Counted from the stretch's first letter, positions 39,803 to 51,324 are shown. The stretch is 64,000 nucleotides of DNA from Pagrus major (GCF_040436345.1 NC_133238.1:10418150-10482149), one strand, 5' to 3'. Notes: generated by a model not told the origin, from the sequence alone. Program-made: numbers and translations.

Positions 39803-41262
39803 CTCAAGCCACCTTCAGATCTTGATCAGAACCTGCTGGTCTCTTGTGCCTCTGCTTGATTAATTGTTGAATTTGCAGGGCACCTTAGTACTGTTTTTTG
39901 GCTGATTGTGTTTTATTCTATATAATTCTATATTGCGTATTATTTGTTATTGTTTTTATATACAATAAGTGACCCACTATCTTATCCTATCTTTTTTAAG
40001 TATCTCTCTTTATACAAGTATCAAAAATAGAAGGTAAGAGGGGAAGCAGACCTTAAATTAATCTAACATGAAGACTGGTTGGTTTATTCCTCTTCATGGT
40101 GTGTCCTGTTTGTCATATAGACTACAAATCATGCCCAAAGTGAAACATGGGTCAAATATACATTTACAAATAAACCATTTACACATTTACGTCACTAGAT
40201 GTCACCAAAGTCCTATACTTGCTTCTGACTCCCTGCGTCTCCAGATGTGGAGACCTAAACCCAGAGGTTCTCACACGGTTTCATGCCAACAACTTCACAC
40301 AAATATACTTCATCTACATTCAGCACCAGACTTCATTTAAGTGTTGTCTAATTTAAGAAGTTTGTACTGGAGACAGATGAGAATCAAGCTTCCATTTGGT
40401 AAACTGACTACATACATATTAAAATCTGAAGACATAAACACTGTCTGCTGTTACACCAAATGACTGTTCAGCCGACAAACACTGATATGCAATCTGATGA
40501 CACTGCCCCATTTCTGCTATCTGAACTGAATGAACATGAATGAATACACCACTATGTCCCGTCTCCCTCCACCAGGTGACAGCACCAGCATGCAGCTGCA
40601 GCACTTCAACACAGACTCCATCCAAAGCTTCACAACTTTGCTTAGTATAACACCTTTTTTTAAAATTATTTTGTTATCTGAACCCTGAAACTTTTTTAAT
40701 CAATCTGACAATGTGAAGAGGAGATTTTTGTTTTTACAATACACATTTATCTGAAGAAAACACAAGAAACATTACCACAGATAAGCAGTCTTGAAGTGGA
40801 CATTAGTGGAAATGTAAGTCAGGTGGCCATAAAAAAGGTGCAAAGCTTAATTTTAATTATAAGATGACCATGAATGCAACGATTTGGATGAAGAAAGAAA
40901 ATATAATCCAATATTTGAAAGCTAAAGTCAATATTTTTCTATTACACTGTAATGATGAAGTCGTTGATTCAGTTTCAACATGGTTAACAAGGCTGAGACT
41001 AAAATTTAGACTATTTGGGGTAAAAACAAATGAAATTACTGGTAAATCTGATTTATAAAGTAAACAATATTCTTTGGTAATTTTTTAGACTGGTTTGATT
41101 TTTTTGATTTTACTGAGAGGTGGACTCATTTTTCACAGGAACATGTCACTATGACACATTTGCATTTCTACCACTTGTGCTGGTTTTTGTATAGACTTAA
41201 TCTGTTTTATTTTTTATATCAAACTATATGTTTTTTTTTTTCTTAATTAAAACAACCTAACT

Positions 41263-41561
41263 TTAAAGATGCACTATGTAGTTACCGGGAAGAAATTATA
41301 ATCAGAAAGATCTTTTCTATGCCTAAACAAACTAAATAAACAAACTGACCTTAAAGGACAACAAACGTTTAAACTGTTTTACTTTGTTTATATTTTGCGG
41401 ACCCCGCCACCTTTCCACTTTCTGGGTTATTTTCCTCTGAGAGCAGCTTGTTATGGAAGAAAATAACTATTTCTGAGTTTGTATTATTACCTCACTAATA
41501 TTGAAAATGTTAAAATTCTGAGTCTGAATTTATTCTCCAAAACTACATAGTGCCCCTTTAA
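41263..41561 (+). repeat. Family A element, complete
   Basis: TTAAAGATGCACTATGTAGT to AACTACATAGTGCCCCTTTAA minus its first base, with TTAA at both ends. The core is diverged (TTTGCGGACCCCGCCACC) but still palindromic. Confidence 0.9.
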
Positions 41562-41983
41562 AACAAATTTAAATTATTTTTAATTATAATAATACACTTT
41601 GGGCACCTTTAGTAGTAGGTAAAACGATAATAATTTTAAATAATTGGAAGCACTGTGTTACAAGTGTTGGCTTTAACATTTAAGATACATATCAGGCTAT
41701 TGTTTGGCCTCTAATTGTGACTGAACACTCGGCCAGAATGAAGGCAAAAAAAAAAAAAAAAAAACAGCAGCAGATCTGAGGTGGAGCTGAGCTGATAAAT
41801 CAAACACAGAGGAGAATATAGTGAGAATATAGTGAGAATATAGTGCGGCTGTTTGCAAAGATAGTTTCCCTTCATTTGGCGGCGGGGCAGCGCTGTTCCC
41901 ACCCAATCCCCGAGAACCGGAAGGAAATAATCAAGTAAAGTGAGCAGCCTAAAGCGTGGAGACATGATTTTATTTGCTGTAGT

Positions 41984-41984
<1 letters not shown>

Positions 41985-42059
<75 letters not shown>
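41985..42059. repeat. (CA)37 microsatellite
   Basis: Uninterrupted CA array of about 75 bp. A related imperfect (TG)n tract follows at 42122-42165, so the two could pair as a hairpin. Confidence 0.98.
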
Positions 42060-42061
<2 letters not shown>

Positions 42062-42199
42062 TCATGCCTTTACTTCAGACAGCTTTTCAACAAGAGTCTC
42101 ATCACGAAGTGCGCGCGCTCCTGTGTGTGTGTGTACGTGTTTTATGTGTGTGTGTGTGTGTGTGTCCCTCCTGTATATGGGGGCTACTCAATAAAAACC

Positions 42200-42760
42200 G
42201 GGGCTGCGATCCGTCAGTGCATTTATCATCCTATTACGGCGACAAATCCGGCTCCCAATACATGAAAGGTAAAATGAATTACCAACGTTAAGCCGTCAAT
42301 AAAGTCATTTCTGTAAATGGTGTCTCCGAGGGGCCCCGCTATTATTCAACAAGCTTTATCAGCACCTTGGAAATTACGTGGCTTGTAGCGCGGCCCCTGC
42401 TTCACTTTGATTAAGGGCCCTGCCAGGGACCGGTGACAGCGCTTTTGACTCGGGGTTTTTATTCAGGCCCCGCTCCCCGTGATGAACACCGGGCTGATCG
42501 GGCAGAATGAAGACTAATTAAAAGCTATAAATTATCTTTTGCAGCCCCCTCTCAAGGAGCCTCTCGTTGCGGGCGCCAGATAAGAGCAGACTGAGTGCTC
42601 ATTTACCCACAATGGCGCTGCGGCTAAACAGCATATTGATACTGTCCTAATTGGAATTTAATTAAGTAGCCATGGCTTCCCCACTCCGGCCTGTGGGATA
42701 AAGATTTCACCGTGTTCAACATCAACACGTCCCCTCTCTCACACTGTTGCTATTATGATC
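42200..42760. promoter_or_regulatory. Strong candidate conserved non-coding element 1.3-1.9 kb upstream of en1
   Basis: A 560-bp block of complex sequence with mid-range GC and no repeats, between microsatellites and 1.3 kb from the en1 ATG. It includes AGACTAATTAAAAGC (42511-), TCCTAATTGG and TTAATTAA (42658-42665), GCCAGATAAGAGCAG (a GATA-type core), and GCGGCTAAACAGC. It has no long open frame. Position, complexity and paired TAAT cores suggest a proximal en1 enhancer. This is inference, since conservation cannot be checked here. Confidence 0.4.
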
Positions 42761-42832
42761 ACTAATATTATTATTATTTCAAATCGCCAATTAGAGCCCG
42801 ATGATGGCCCATTTTTATTCTCATTCTGGAGA

Positions 42833-42856
42833 TTTTTTTTTTTTTTTTTTTTTTTT
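42833..42856. repeat. T24 homopolymer
   Basis: Uninterrupted T run just after the candidate proximal enhancer block. Confidence 0.95.
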
Positions 42857-43440
42857 ACAAAAGCAGTATGTGGATGGAGACACATCGTTCCTTTCTCATT
42901 GTGCAGCTAAAAAACACTTCATTTTACACTCATGTGGTAGGGTGTTTTATCGTGCTATAAAACAAATGATCAAAACATTAATGTGGCTTAAATGCGTCAC
43001 TGAAAGACAATAAAACGCCAAGAAAATGTAAATAACAATAAAAAAAAGAGCAAACGGAGCTTTTAAGAGACGTTCAGGTTCAAGAATTCGTGAGAATTGT
43101 GAGTTTGAACGCACCATTTCCGGTTCTTTTTTTAAAAATAGTAACGCCTCCCTCACATACGACCTTAATTTTAGACGTATTTAGGCTAATTAGCTTAATT
43201 GATTTTTTGTGTTGGCGGTCAAAAAATATAAGAAAGGAAATAAGTGAAAGCCTGTGAACGACAAAAGACAAAAACACCTGCTCGTGAATGAGCCTGCAGG
43301 CGGTGAGTTAGCTTAAAATAACGTCACATTTTCTCATTAAGAAGGCTAATTTTAATTAGCTAATGCTCATAAATTAATCCCCATTTAGCATTAAAGCTAA
43401 TACTGGCTCATAAAGTCCTAAACGTGCTTTAAAAAGCTGT

Positions 43441-44069
43441 ATTTAAATGAAAAGAACAGGCTCAGTTCTGCCGGACCTGCTCTACGGTGGCCGTCCCGCT
43501 GTTGTTTTTGTTTTGCTGTGTGTACATGTGTGCGCACGTGCGCCCTCGCCAAGAAAAAATTCGATCGAACTACGCGCGAAAGGGAGCTGCCGTGCGCGCG
43601 CGTGCTCGCTCGCGGCGCATCCCCCCCTCCCCCCCCCCCTCGCCCCTGCTAATTGGACGTCGTCAATTGTGACAGGGACGATCTCGGCTCCTGATTGGCT
43701 CCGCCGCACGTGTGTACGCGCACACGTGCTTCCGGCTGGGTGTAAGAGAGAAAGAGAAAACAGACGGGGGGAGATAATAAGGGCTTTTAGGAGAGTTTAG
43801 GAGGAGCGGATCCAGATATTATGCTGCACCGGGGAGACGCACTGGGTCTAACGGGGAGCTGGTCGCTATGCCCGGTCTCGGAAGGCTATTAGGTGACGAC
43901 ATGTCGCCGCTGTAGGTGCTGTTAAAAATTAACACAGGTAATTTATTCGTTTTTACTCCAGAGAAAAGCTTGTTTTTACATGCCGTCCGTCTAAATTGGA
44001 TACCGAAGGGGGGCGGGAGAGCGAGCAACAAGTGGAGTTTGGCGCGGGAGAGGCCGACATTTCCCCGCT
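43441..44069 (+). promoter_or_regulatory. en1: en1 promoter and 5'UTR region
   Basis: GC- and CpG-rich sequence directly upstream of the en1 ATG, in contrast to the AT-rich desert. It has two inverted CCAAT boxes (CTAATTGG near 43650 and TGATTGGCT at 43692-43700). It also has a perfect inverted repeat of GCACGTGTG (43706-43714) and CACACGTGC (43721-43729), each arm holding an E-box CACGTG. Several upstream ATGs are present, including a four-codon frame at 43901-43915. The exact TSS is not visible. Confidence 0.55.
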
Positions 44070-47000
44070 ATGGAAGAGCAAAAGGAGCCCAACAGCGGCC
44101 GGGACTCGACCGAGGAGGAGAGCATGTCCCTGTCGCCGAACCTCCCATCCCCTCCCATGATTTTACCCCACCAGGCCGCGCAGCAGGCCCACAGAACCAC
44201 GAACTTTTTCATAGACAACATCCTCCGGCCGGACTTCGGCTGCAGGAAGGAGCCGAGCTACCGCGACCGGAGCCAGACGCAGGGCAGGGAGAACGTGAAC
44301 CCGCTGGGAGCGAGGCCGCCGCACGCCGGCAGCCTCTGCCTGGACTCCAACTGCAGCAGCGACAGCACCTCGTCGTCGCCCTCCTCCTCTTCCTCCTCTT
44401 CCTCGTCGTCGTCCACGTCCTCGTCGCCTTCGTCCAAGCAGAACTCGTCGAAACAGGGCGAAGCGGCGAGCAACGGGACTGGCAGATACGCAGACAGCCC
44501 CTCGTCAATTATGGTTATGAGTGGCAGCAATGGAGGTTCTCCGCCCATCACGAAAGAAAGCCAGCCGATGTTGTGGCCCGCTTGGGTTTACTGTACACGG
44601 TACTCGGACCGGCCGTCATCTGGTAAGGCGCTAGTAGTCCCCGAATTAAGCCGCCTGGGGTGTTTGAGTGCTGGGGGGAACTTTCTCTGTGTCTTCCTCC
44701 ACAGTGTCTTAAAAAAATCCTCATTTAGCCTCAAAGTTATTGATATGAGAGGAGACTTTATGTTGGATTAATAACATTTAATTCTCCTGTGGCCAATCAG
44801 AACCAGGGATTTTTTTAAGCAGACATTTCCAACATAAAATACAGTGCACAGGGTGAGGTCACAAAACGAAAGCAGACCTATAATTAATTCAGATTAATCC
44901 TCTCTCTCTCACACAGGCGTATTTACTGTCAGACTGAGATATAAAAGCACATTATAGGCTATTATGTTTCATTTTTGAAAAATCGGCATCATTTTCAATG
45001 CAGTTCAGTGTGCGATTTTATCACTTTATGCTTAAAAGTTTCCCTAATAAATGTGCAACCCGGCCTCCATTTATTGTGGAAATTAAGTTTGTTTTCGTTG
45101 GATGAGAACAAAAAGACTTAAATAGGCTACAGCATTTGTTCACAGAACTATACTGAAAGGTGATTATTGAAAAAAGTAGGATGCGAAAGCGTTGCACGGC
45201 TCAAATAACGCAGCCTGGTGGGCTAATATTTATAATAAGTAGTAGGATTGCAACAAAAAGAGGCTATCAGCCATTCACGTGTTGTTATACTGTAATTCTA
45301 GTACGTAGATATTATATTGATTTGGCTTTTAAAATTATATAAAACAAAATCACATCATCACACCCATCAGCCATTTCAAAATAAAAGACATAACTAGAAT
45401 ATTATTCCAGAGATATTATTATTCCCCCGCCTCTTCGACCCAAATAAATTATTCTAGACGTCATTTTATTTTCAAATGCAGTGTTCAGTATGTTTTCTCA
45501 ATAAACAAAAGTGATGCACTGGTGGAGATGATCAGACCTCCCTCCACTGGTGTGCTTCATTTAAAACAAAACAAACAAAGAAACATGAGAGTGAAGCAAA
45601 AACAATCTGGATAATATCACAGGAGTTTTTGCATCATTCACTCAAAATCCTGCTGCCTTTTAACTGTTGACTCAGTTTAGTGTGATTCATTCATTGCTTT
45701 AAAGGATGCTCGTGTTCTTAAATAATAATCACAACAGGCTTAATTAATATTAACGAGGCCTGCAGAGCACAGAATGAACGCCGAAGTCGAGGCTTCCTCG
45801 TTAGTGTAATTGTACGTTATATTTAGGCGACTTATCACATATTTAAACCGAGTTATGAGAAATAATATATAAATTGGTTGTTTTAAACGTAGGTTTTTGT
45901 TGCGTTAATCACTACATCCCTGATGGTTTTACTTTTTATGGTAATGATAGTATTAAAGTGATGAGAGATGAAGGTCAAAGGCCCTCCCGTTACTATTTAT
46001 ATTAATGTACTTTATTTTATTTTATAGTTTCTCTGCTTGTCTTGGCCTATATGGTGTCACAATAACGTTTATTTGTACAATACCAGTCAGCATAACTACA
46101 ATATATATGTATATCCTACGTTTATGTGTGTGACCAGTACATTTGTGCTGCTTGATCCAGATGTGTCCTCACACAGCCGAGTTTATATGATGAAGAAATC
46201 ACGAGCCTGGATGGTTTCCATTAATTGTAGAACGGAATTTGGGAGTTTTTGCAACAAAAATAATAGAAATAAATGCGCAGTGATGTGGAGCTGTTGAAGT
46301 CTGCAGCGGGACTCTGAGTCTCTCAGTCAAAAGCAACTTATGTGAGATGAGCCGTGTTTTGGCGAGGCAACCGGTCAGATGTCCCGGGCCTGTATTAGAT
46401 TTAACACAAAGGGGCCTGTCTGGATCTAATGTGCCAGATTTCACACAGCAAAACCTCCATTTAAAAACACTTATTTTAATGCCTTGATGGAAGCCTTGTT
46501 TCTTCTTCTGGTTACATTCAAGAGAGGTCATGAGCGCACATCAACAGCAGTTAATATTAAATAAATATTAATGAATAATAACGCGGTAATGTGCAGCCTC
46601 AATGAGGCTTGAACCACGGCCTATATTCCGTGGCGGAGGAAGAACAAAAAAAACAATGGGATATATTACAAAACAGAGAGAATGCAATTACTGTCGGCTG
46701 ATTCATCTGTTTCTGTTTCTGTTGAGTGTATTATTATTATATGTGGTGTTTAGTTGCATTGTAAAGAAGCTCTGGATGGTGATTGTTATTAAATCCTGGT
46801 GTTGGGGCCAATAACACACTGTGAGTCAGACTTGAGTGCACAGATTATAGTGAAGAGTGAAGCAGATGTTGGTGAAACCATTTATAAAGTGTAATGCAGA
46901 GAGCATTAGAGGAGTTCGGCTCTGGTGACCTACATGTGATCATATCGAGCAGATAATAAAGGCGCAATCATCGCTCATCAGCCAGACGCTTTAGTCGATA

Positions 47001-47393
47001 TGCGCAGGAGATGTGGTTGGTCATGTAACATCGTAGAATAACCCTTTTATTCCCACTGTTGTCCCTACTGCAGGCCCAAGGACACGGAAACTGAAAAAGA
47101 AGAAGAACAGCAAGGAGGACAAGCGGCCCAGGACAGCGTTCACGGCCGAGCAGCTGCAGAGACTGAAAAACGAGTTCCAGGCCAACCGGTACATAACGGA
47201 GCAGCGGAGACAGTCTCTGGCCCAGGAACTGAACCTGAACGAGTCCCAGATTAAAATCTGGTTCCAGAATAAGAGGGCCAAGATTAAAAAGGCCACCGGC
47301 TACAAGAACGGCCTGGCCCTGCAGCTCATGGCGCAAGGACTGTACAACCACTCAACGACCACCGTGCAGGAGGACAAGGAGGAGAGTGAATGA
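44070..47393 (+). CDS. en1: Engrailed-1 homeobox transcription factor
   Basis: Nuclear repressor that patterns the midbrain-hindbrain boundary, ventral limb/fin ectoderm and some neurons. Two exons (44070-44622 and 47074-47393) join at phase 1 to give 290 aa; the 2.45-kb intron has GT/AG ends. The start MEEQKEP parallels the vertebrate MEEQ start. EH1, the Groucho-binding motif, is [10 protein letters not shown] (43-52) within [19 protein letters not shown] Ser-rich tract spans 96-127. [17 protein letters not shown] (169-185) is the EH2/EH3 Pbx-interacting region. The homeodomain is 200-259, with helix 3 [16 protein letters not shown] including Trp48, Gln50, Asn51 and Lys52. EH5 follows ([17 protein letters not shown]) and the protein ends EESE. 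EN1 rather than EN2 is supported by the linker, the C-terminus and neighbours c1ql2/steap3/dbi. Teleosts have en1a and en1b; which one this is cannot be settled from the window. Confidence 0.98.
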
Positions 47394-47830
47394 GGAGACT
47401 GACCCCCCCACCTCCTCCACCTCCTGCTGAGGGACTCTTTTTGGAGATAATGAACAAAAACTGAACAGGAAGTGGAGGGAAACGCTATTTAAAAAAACAC
47501 AGATTTCTGTTTTATGGTAACAGTATATGGACATAATTATATAAATGAACGATCGTTATTAAAGTTTATATAGCCACACAGTTATCATGTTGTATACAGT
47601 ATATTTAATTTCAGGCTCATCTCTTCTTCATCCGGGTCTTTTTCAGGCTGTTCTCATTGTTTTTTAGGATGTCTAATAGGCTCGGTAGGTTTTTGTGGTC
47701 CCCCCCCTCCCTCACCCCTCTTGTCCCCCCATAGATGCGCCACATTTCCCTTCAACACGTCATCAGTCCGCAGACTCAAAACAAGCCAAAGATTTTAATA
47801 TGTTCACATGTAGTCTGAAATAAAGGAAGA
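47394..47830 (+). other. en1: en1 3'UTR with candidate poly(A) signals
   Basis: Non-coding sequence after the en1 stop. ATTAAA occurs at 47558-47563 and AATAAA at 47819-47824. A UTR of about 190 or 450 bases is plausible; transcript ends were not determinable. Confidence 0.5.
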
Positions 47831-47930
47831 GAACGGGAGATGGATGGACTACATTTATTTCCCTCTGTCATCTGGTGCCACAGATTATGCAGTAAAAAGG
47901 CGTTGAAGCATGGAAATAACGAAGTGTGCA

Positions 47931-47970
47931 CTAAATAATATGTTTTAATATTTTAAAACATATTATTTAG
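47931..47970. repeat. Perfect 18-bp inverted repeat with 4-nt loop
   Basis: Arms CTAAATAATATGTTTTAA (47931-47948) and TTAAAACATATTATTTAG (47953-47970) are exact reverse complements around TATT. It lies about 110 bp after the distal en1 AATAAA. Confidence 0.9.
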
Positions 47971-48032
47971 TTTTTACAGATTTTTTTTAATAGAAATTTA
48001 TCAGAACGTTTTGATGGAAGGCTGTTAAATCA

Positions 48033-48033
48033 C

Positions 48034-48077
<44 letters not shown>
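48033..48077. repeat. (ATT)15 microsatellite
   Basis: Trinucleotide ATT array downstream of en1. Confidence 0.95.
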
Positions 48078-48078
<1 letters not shown>

Positions 48079-48313
48079 ACACAACGAGTATGGCTTTAAC
48101 TTGACCTCTTAACATCCTAATAAAATGCCCATATGAACATTAAAATAAGTATATAATAAAATAAAATGGGGACATAAAATGAACATAGTTAATTTAAAGG
48201 AGCAAACCGTAAATTAATAACAGGCTTTTTAAATTCTCTCTATGTGGTTGCACCCGTATGGATTTTTACATTTTTGGTGGGGCAGAGACTTAAATAGAAA
48301 AAAATATAAAGTG

Positions 48314-48335
48314 CACACACACACACACACACACA
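48314..48335. repeat. (CA)11 microsatellite
   Basis: Uninterrupted CA array. Confidence 0.93.
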
Positions 48336-49489
48336 GTTCCTGTTTCACAGCTCATATTTCACTAAAATCAGACACTGCTTGTTCCTCAATAATGGATCAC
48401 ATTTCACCTATTAAACTATTCTGAGCATTTATGAGATTTAACATCTCTGCTGCACTTTCACTCTTCTATAGGAGCTTTAGAAGTCAGAGCGCAGCGTCCT
48501 CTCAGTTTCCTGCTTTAGGGGAGAAACAGCACTTTCTCCCGGACACAGGATACATTAGGCCTTTTCTGGCCTGACCTGACCTCAGGTTCAGGTTTGATAG
48601 AGCCGGGCTGTGAACTCTGTGACATGACGTGTGTGTGTTTGAGTCAAGGTCAGGGGAGAGCAGACAGAGTTGAGGGTCTCCGCATAAATTTGTCAGATTT
48701 TGTGAAAGCTGTTTTTGCAATGTTTGGCCATTACTTATTATTTCAACAAGGGATTTTTTGTTGTTTTTTGGCATTTTTTTTAAAGGGGACGCTTGAGCGT
48801 AAAAGGCACTAAATTTAGAGACAAACATGTCCATAATTTAAATCTTACGGGTGTGAAAAATGGCCTCTTTGAAACCTCGTAATCCTGAGCGATGTGATGG
48901 AGCAGATACATATTTATATTATATATCCTAAATCCCAATCTGATGTCCATTCGAGCAGGATGAGGTCTTTTTTCTCATGATTCAAACTTCTTCAAATATA
49001 TATTTTTTTCTATTAGCTTATAAGAAATTATAATCAACATGTTTATGTCAGAAAAAAACAAACCCACATGTTTCGGCTAATTTGGCACATTTTTCCTTCC
49101 ATATTCTTCCATAGTCTTTTTTGACAGCTTGTTTTAATCACTTGCTACAGATGCATTTACAGTTTTCACAGTTTAGCCCTCAAGTTCACTATTACATCTT
49201 ACTCAGCTGCTTCTTAACATTGATTGTGACCAGTATTTAGTGGGTGTAATCTTCCTGATGTTCCAAACCCAAATTATCCCTCCTAACAGGCCATTTCGCG
49301 TAAAAAGAGGCTTAAACCTTCCACAAAAAAAGCCCGTGAGGTCAAGATTTATTTCCACAGCTTATACTATGTGTGCCGATGTGTTTGCCATGATATCATA
49401 ATACAATATATTTTTCCAACACACTTCAGAACGTAGGAGGAGAGATCTGACGTTGAATTTATTTTTATTTTATGGAAAAAGTGGATGTG

Positions 49490-49860
49490 CTTTGGAGGAC
49501 GTTTGACGTGGCAGCGTTACGCGCGGACCATCTTGACACGCACGCCTCTGCAGCACACACACAGCCGTCGTCTGTATCATATCTGTTTGTTAACGTCGCT
49601 CATACACAACTGATCGCCATCGGATTATTTAATTAAGAGCTAACAAGCCTGCAGAGGTCTGCGGCGGAGGAGTTCACGGCCTCACGCGTTTCAGGCTTTT
49701 TAATTATTTCAAGTGCTGCTTGCGTTTGTGTTCAGCTCTGCCTTTAGAGGCGAGATTTAATAAGCGCACGGCATAGCGTGTTAATAATTGATTTTAATAA
49801 TGACGAGCAGGGGAGTTTATAGATTCCATTAACGTTGCATCTTTAAAAAAATGCGCCATA
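49490..49860. promoter_or_regulatory. Candidate conserved non-coding element downstream of en1
   Basis: Complex block with unusually many CpGs for the desert (GGCAGCGTTACGCGCGGACC, TCACGCGTTTCAGG). It has homeodomain-type cores: TTATTTAATTAAGAGC, CTTTTTAATTATTTC, AATAATTGATTTTAATAATG. No frame is coding. It looks like a developmental regulatory element, an inference from composition and its position 2 kb beyond en1. Confidence 0.35.
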
Positions 49861-50225
49861 TCTATTTATTTAGCCTGTTTATGGAGGTCTGAGCGCCTCA
49901 GACACAACACTGCGCCTGTTCACGAGCGCAAAATGGGGAAAAAAAGGATTACATCACCAAAATAGGCTTAAGCAAAATATAACAAATAATATAGCCAGTT
50001 ATTGTTTGAAATTTGTTGTTCTCGTTCCTCCATTTTGACTTGCAGGTGCAGGTGAGCCGTCCCATGAAGGCTGCCAGGCCTCCCTGCAGCAGTGCAAACC
50101 TCCAGGGGTCATTGAAGGGGTTTTTTTCCTGGGGCTGCACAGTAATATTAGGGAATAATTTAATATTAATCTTCAGTGAATGAATATTCATAGGGCTTGA
50201 TTTGCAGTTTGGCACAAAATCTTAT

Positions 50226-50554
50226 TTAAAGGAGCATTACGTAGTTTTTAATCAGAAGAGAAAGATCTCCGTTACACCTAAACAAACTAAATAAACAAAC
50301 TCTTTGTTTTCACGACTGAATAAACAAACTGATCTTAAAGGACAACACAGTTTCATGCTGTTTTACTTTGTTAATATGTGGCGGACCCTGCCACCTTTTC
50401 TAGCTTCAAACAGTGTTCCTGGGATATTATTTTCCTCTGAGAGCAGCTTTTAATAATAAATATTTCTGAGTTTGTATTATCGCCTCATTAATATTGTAAA
50501 TATTAAAATTCTGAGTGTGAATCTCTCCTCCAAAACTACACAGCGCCCCTTTAA
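50226..50554 (+). repeat. Family A element, complete
   Basis: TTAAAGGAGCATTACGTAGT at the left, AACTACACAGCGCCCCTTTAA minus its first base at the right. The core GTGGCGGACCCTGCCACC is present, with TTAA outer ends. Confidence 0.92.
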
Positions 50555-50749
50555 TCTAAGTCTTTGTGCATGGTGATGCCACAGACAGCATTAGTTTTAA
50601 GATTCTCTCTGCGTCAGCTAAATTTTAATGTGTTTTCTTGTCTTCGGGAGTCAAAAAAAGAGGTTGTCATTATGTATAGAAAACACACACACACTAATGT
50701 TTTCCTAAATCCAGCCTCTTTGCCATCTGGCCTGCATGTGTGAGCAGAG

Positions 50750-51080
50750 GTGAAGAGGCTGCCTGGCTCTTCACGGTCAGCTAACCCCACAGCTCTAATA
50801 TTATAATGATAGTTCTATTCCCCCGCTGTGAATGCGGAAGAGGATCCTGTGACAATGTATTTAAAATTCATACAATTATGAAACAGCGAGAGGATTCCTC
50901 TCTCCCCCCCCTCCCACCTTGTCATTTAGGAAGCCGAGGGTTTATCTGTAAAACAAAGAAAAGCCAGGGATCGTTTGCATAGTTAGCATAGTCTGCCTCG
51001 CAGGCACAATATGGATTTAATTTATATGCAAATGAAAGCAATAAAAAGGGAGAATACACACTGGAAATCTCAAGCCGTTT
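50750..51080. promoter_or_regulatory. Candidate conserved non-coding element downstream of en1
   Basis: Non-repetitive block containing CTCTAATATTATAATGATAG, CCTGTGACAATGTATTT, TTGTCATTTAGGAAGCCGAG and TTTATATGCAAATGAAAGC (an octamer ATGCAAAT). It has no coding frame. A regulatory role is inferred only from complexity and location. Confidence 0.33.
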
Positions 51081-51264
51081 AAAAAGGGGAGAGAGTGGGA
51101 TTCAGAGCAGGTAGCACACACATGCACCAAAAAACTGAGAATTATCATCAGCATCAAGCAGGAGCAACGTTATATAACATCCAGGAGCTGCAGCAGAGAT
51201 TGCACCACTGCAAACCCCCTAAAGTTAGCTGGAATTAAATATGATTCTGATTATTGGGAAAGTA

Positions 51265-51269
<5 letters not shown>

Positions 51270-51322
<53 letters not shown>
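51270..51322. repeat. (CA)26 microsatellite
   Basis: Uninterrupted CA array. Confidence 0.97.

Positions 51323-51324
<2 letters not shown>

Larger units (their letters stand above)
26389..43440. other. Gene desert upstream of en1
   Basis: Seventeen kilobases with no recognisable coding exon. Four complete family A elements, three family B fragments (including 37.80-37.96 and 39.62-39.80 kb), one family D copy and three long (CA)n arrays are listed separately. The stretches 27.3-28.9, 30.0-31.7 and 33.1-35.0 kb are AT-rich and non-coding; I see nothing specific in them beyond short repeat debris. MARCO, which lies here in mammals, was not found. Candidate regulatory blocks are given as separate entries. 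Confidence 0.5.

Noticed and set aside
42000-42290. Frames rich in Cys-Val or His-Thr repeats around microsatellites
   Set aside because: Translation of (CA)n/(TG)n arrays; the same artefact occurs at every long microsatellite in the window.
43916-44626. 236-codon open frame over en1 exon 1
   Set aside because: It is a shifted-frame shadow of the GC-rich en1 exon; only the 44070 frame joins the homeodomain exon in phase.
48033-48077. Possible CRISPR-like or minisatellite regularity
   Set aside because: It is a plain ATT microsatellite; no spaced direct repeats occur in the window and the DNA is vertebrate.
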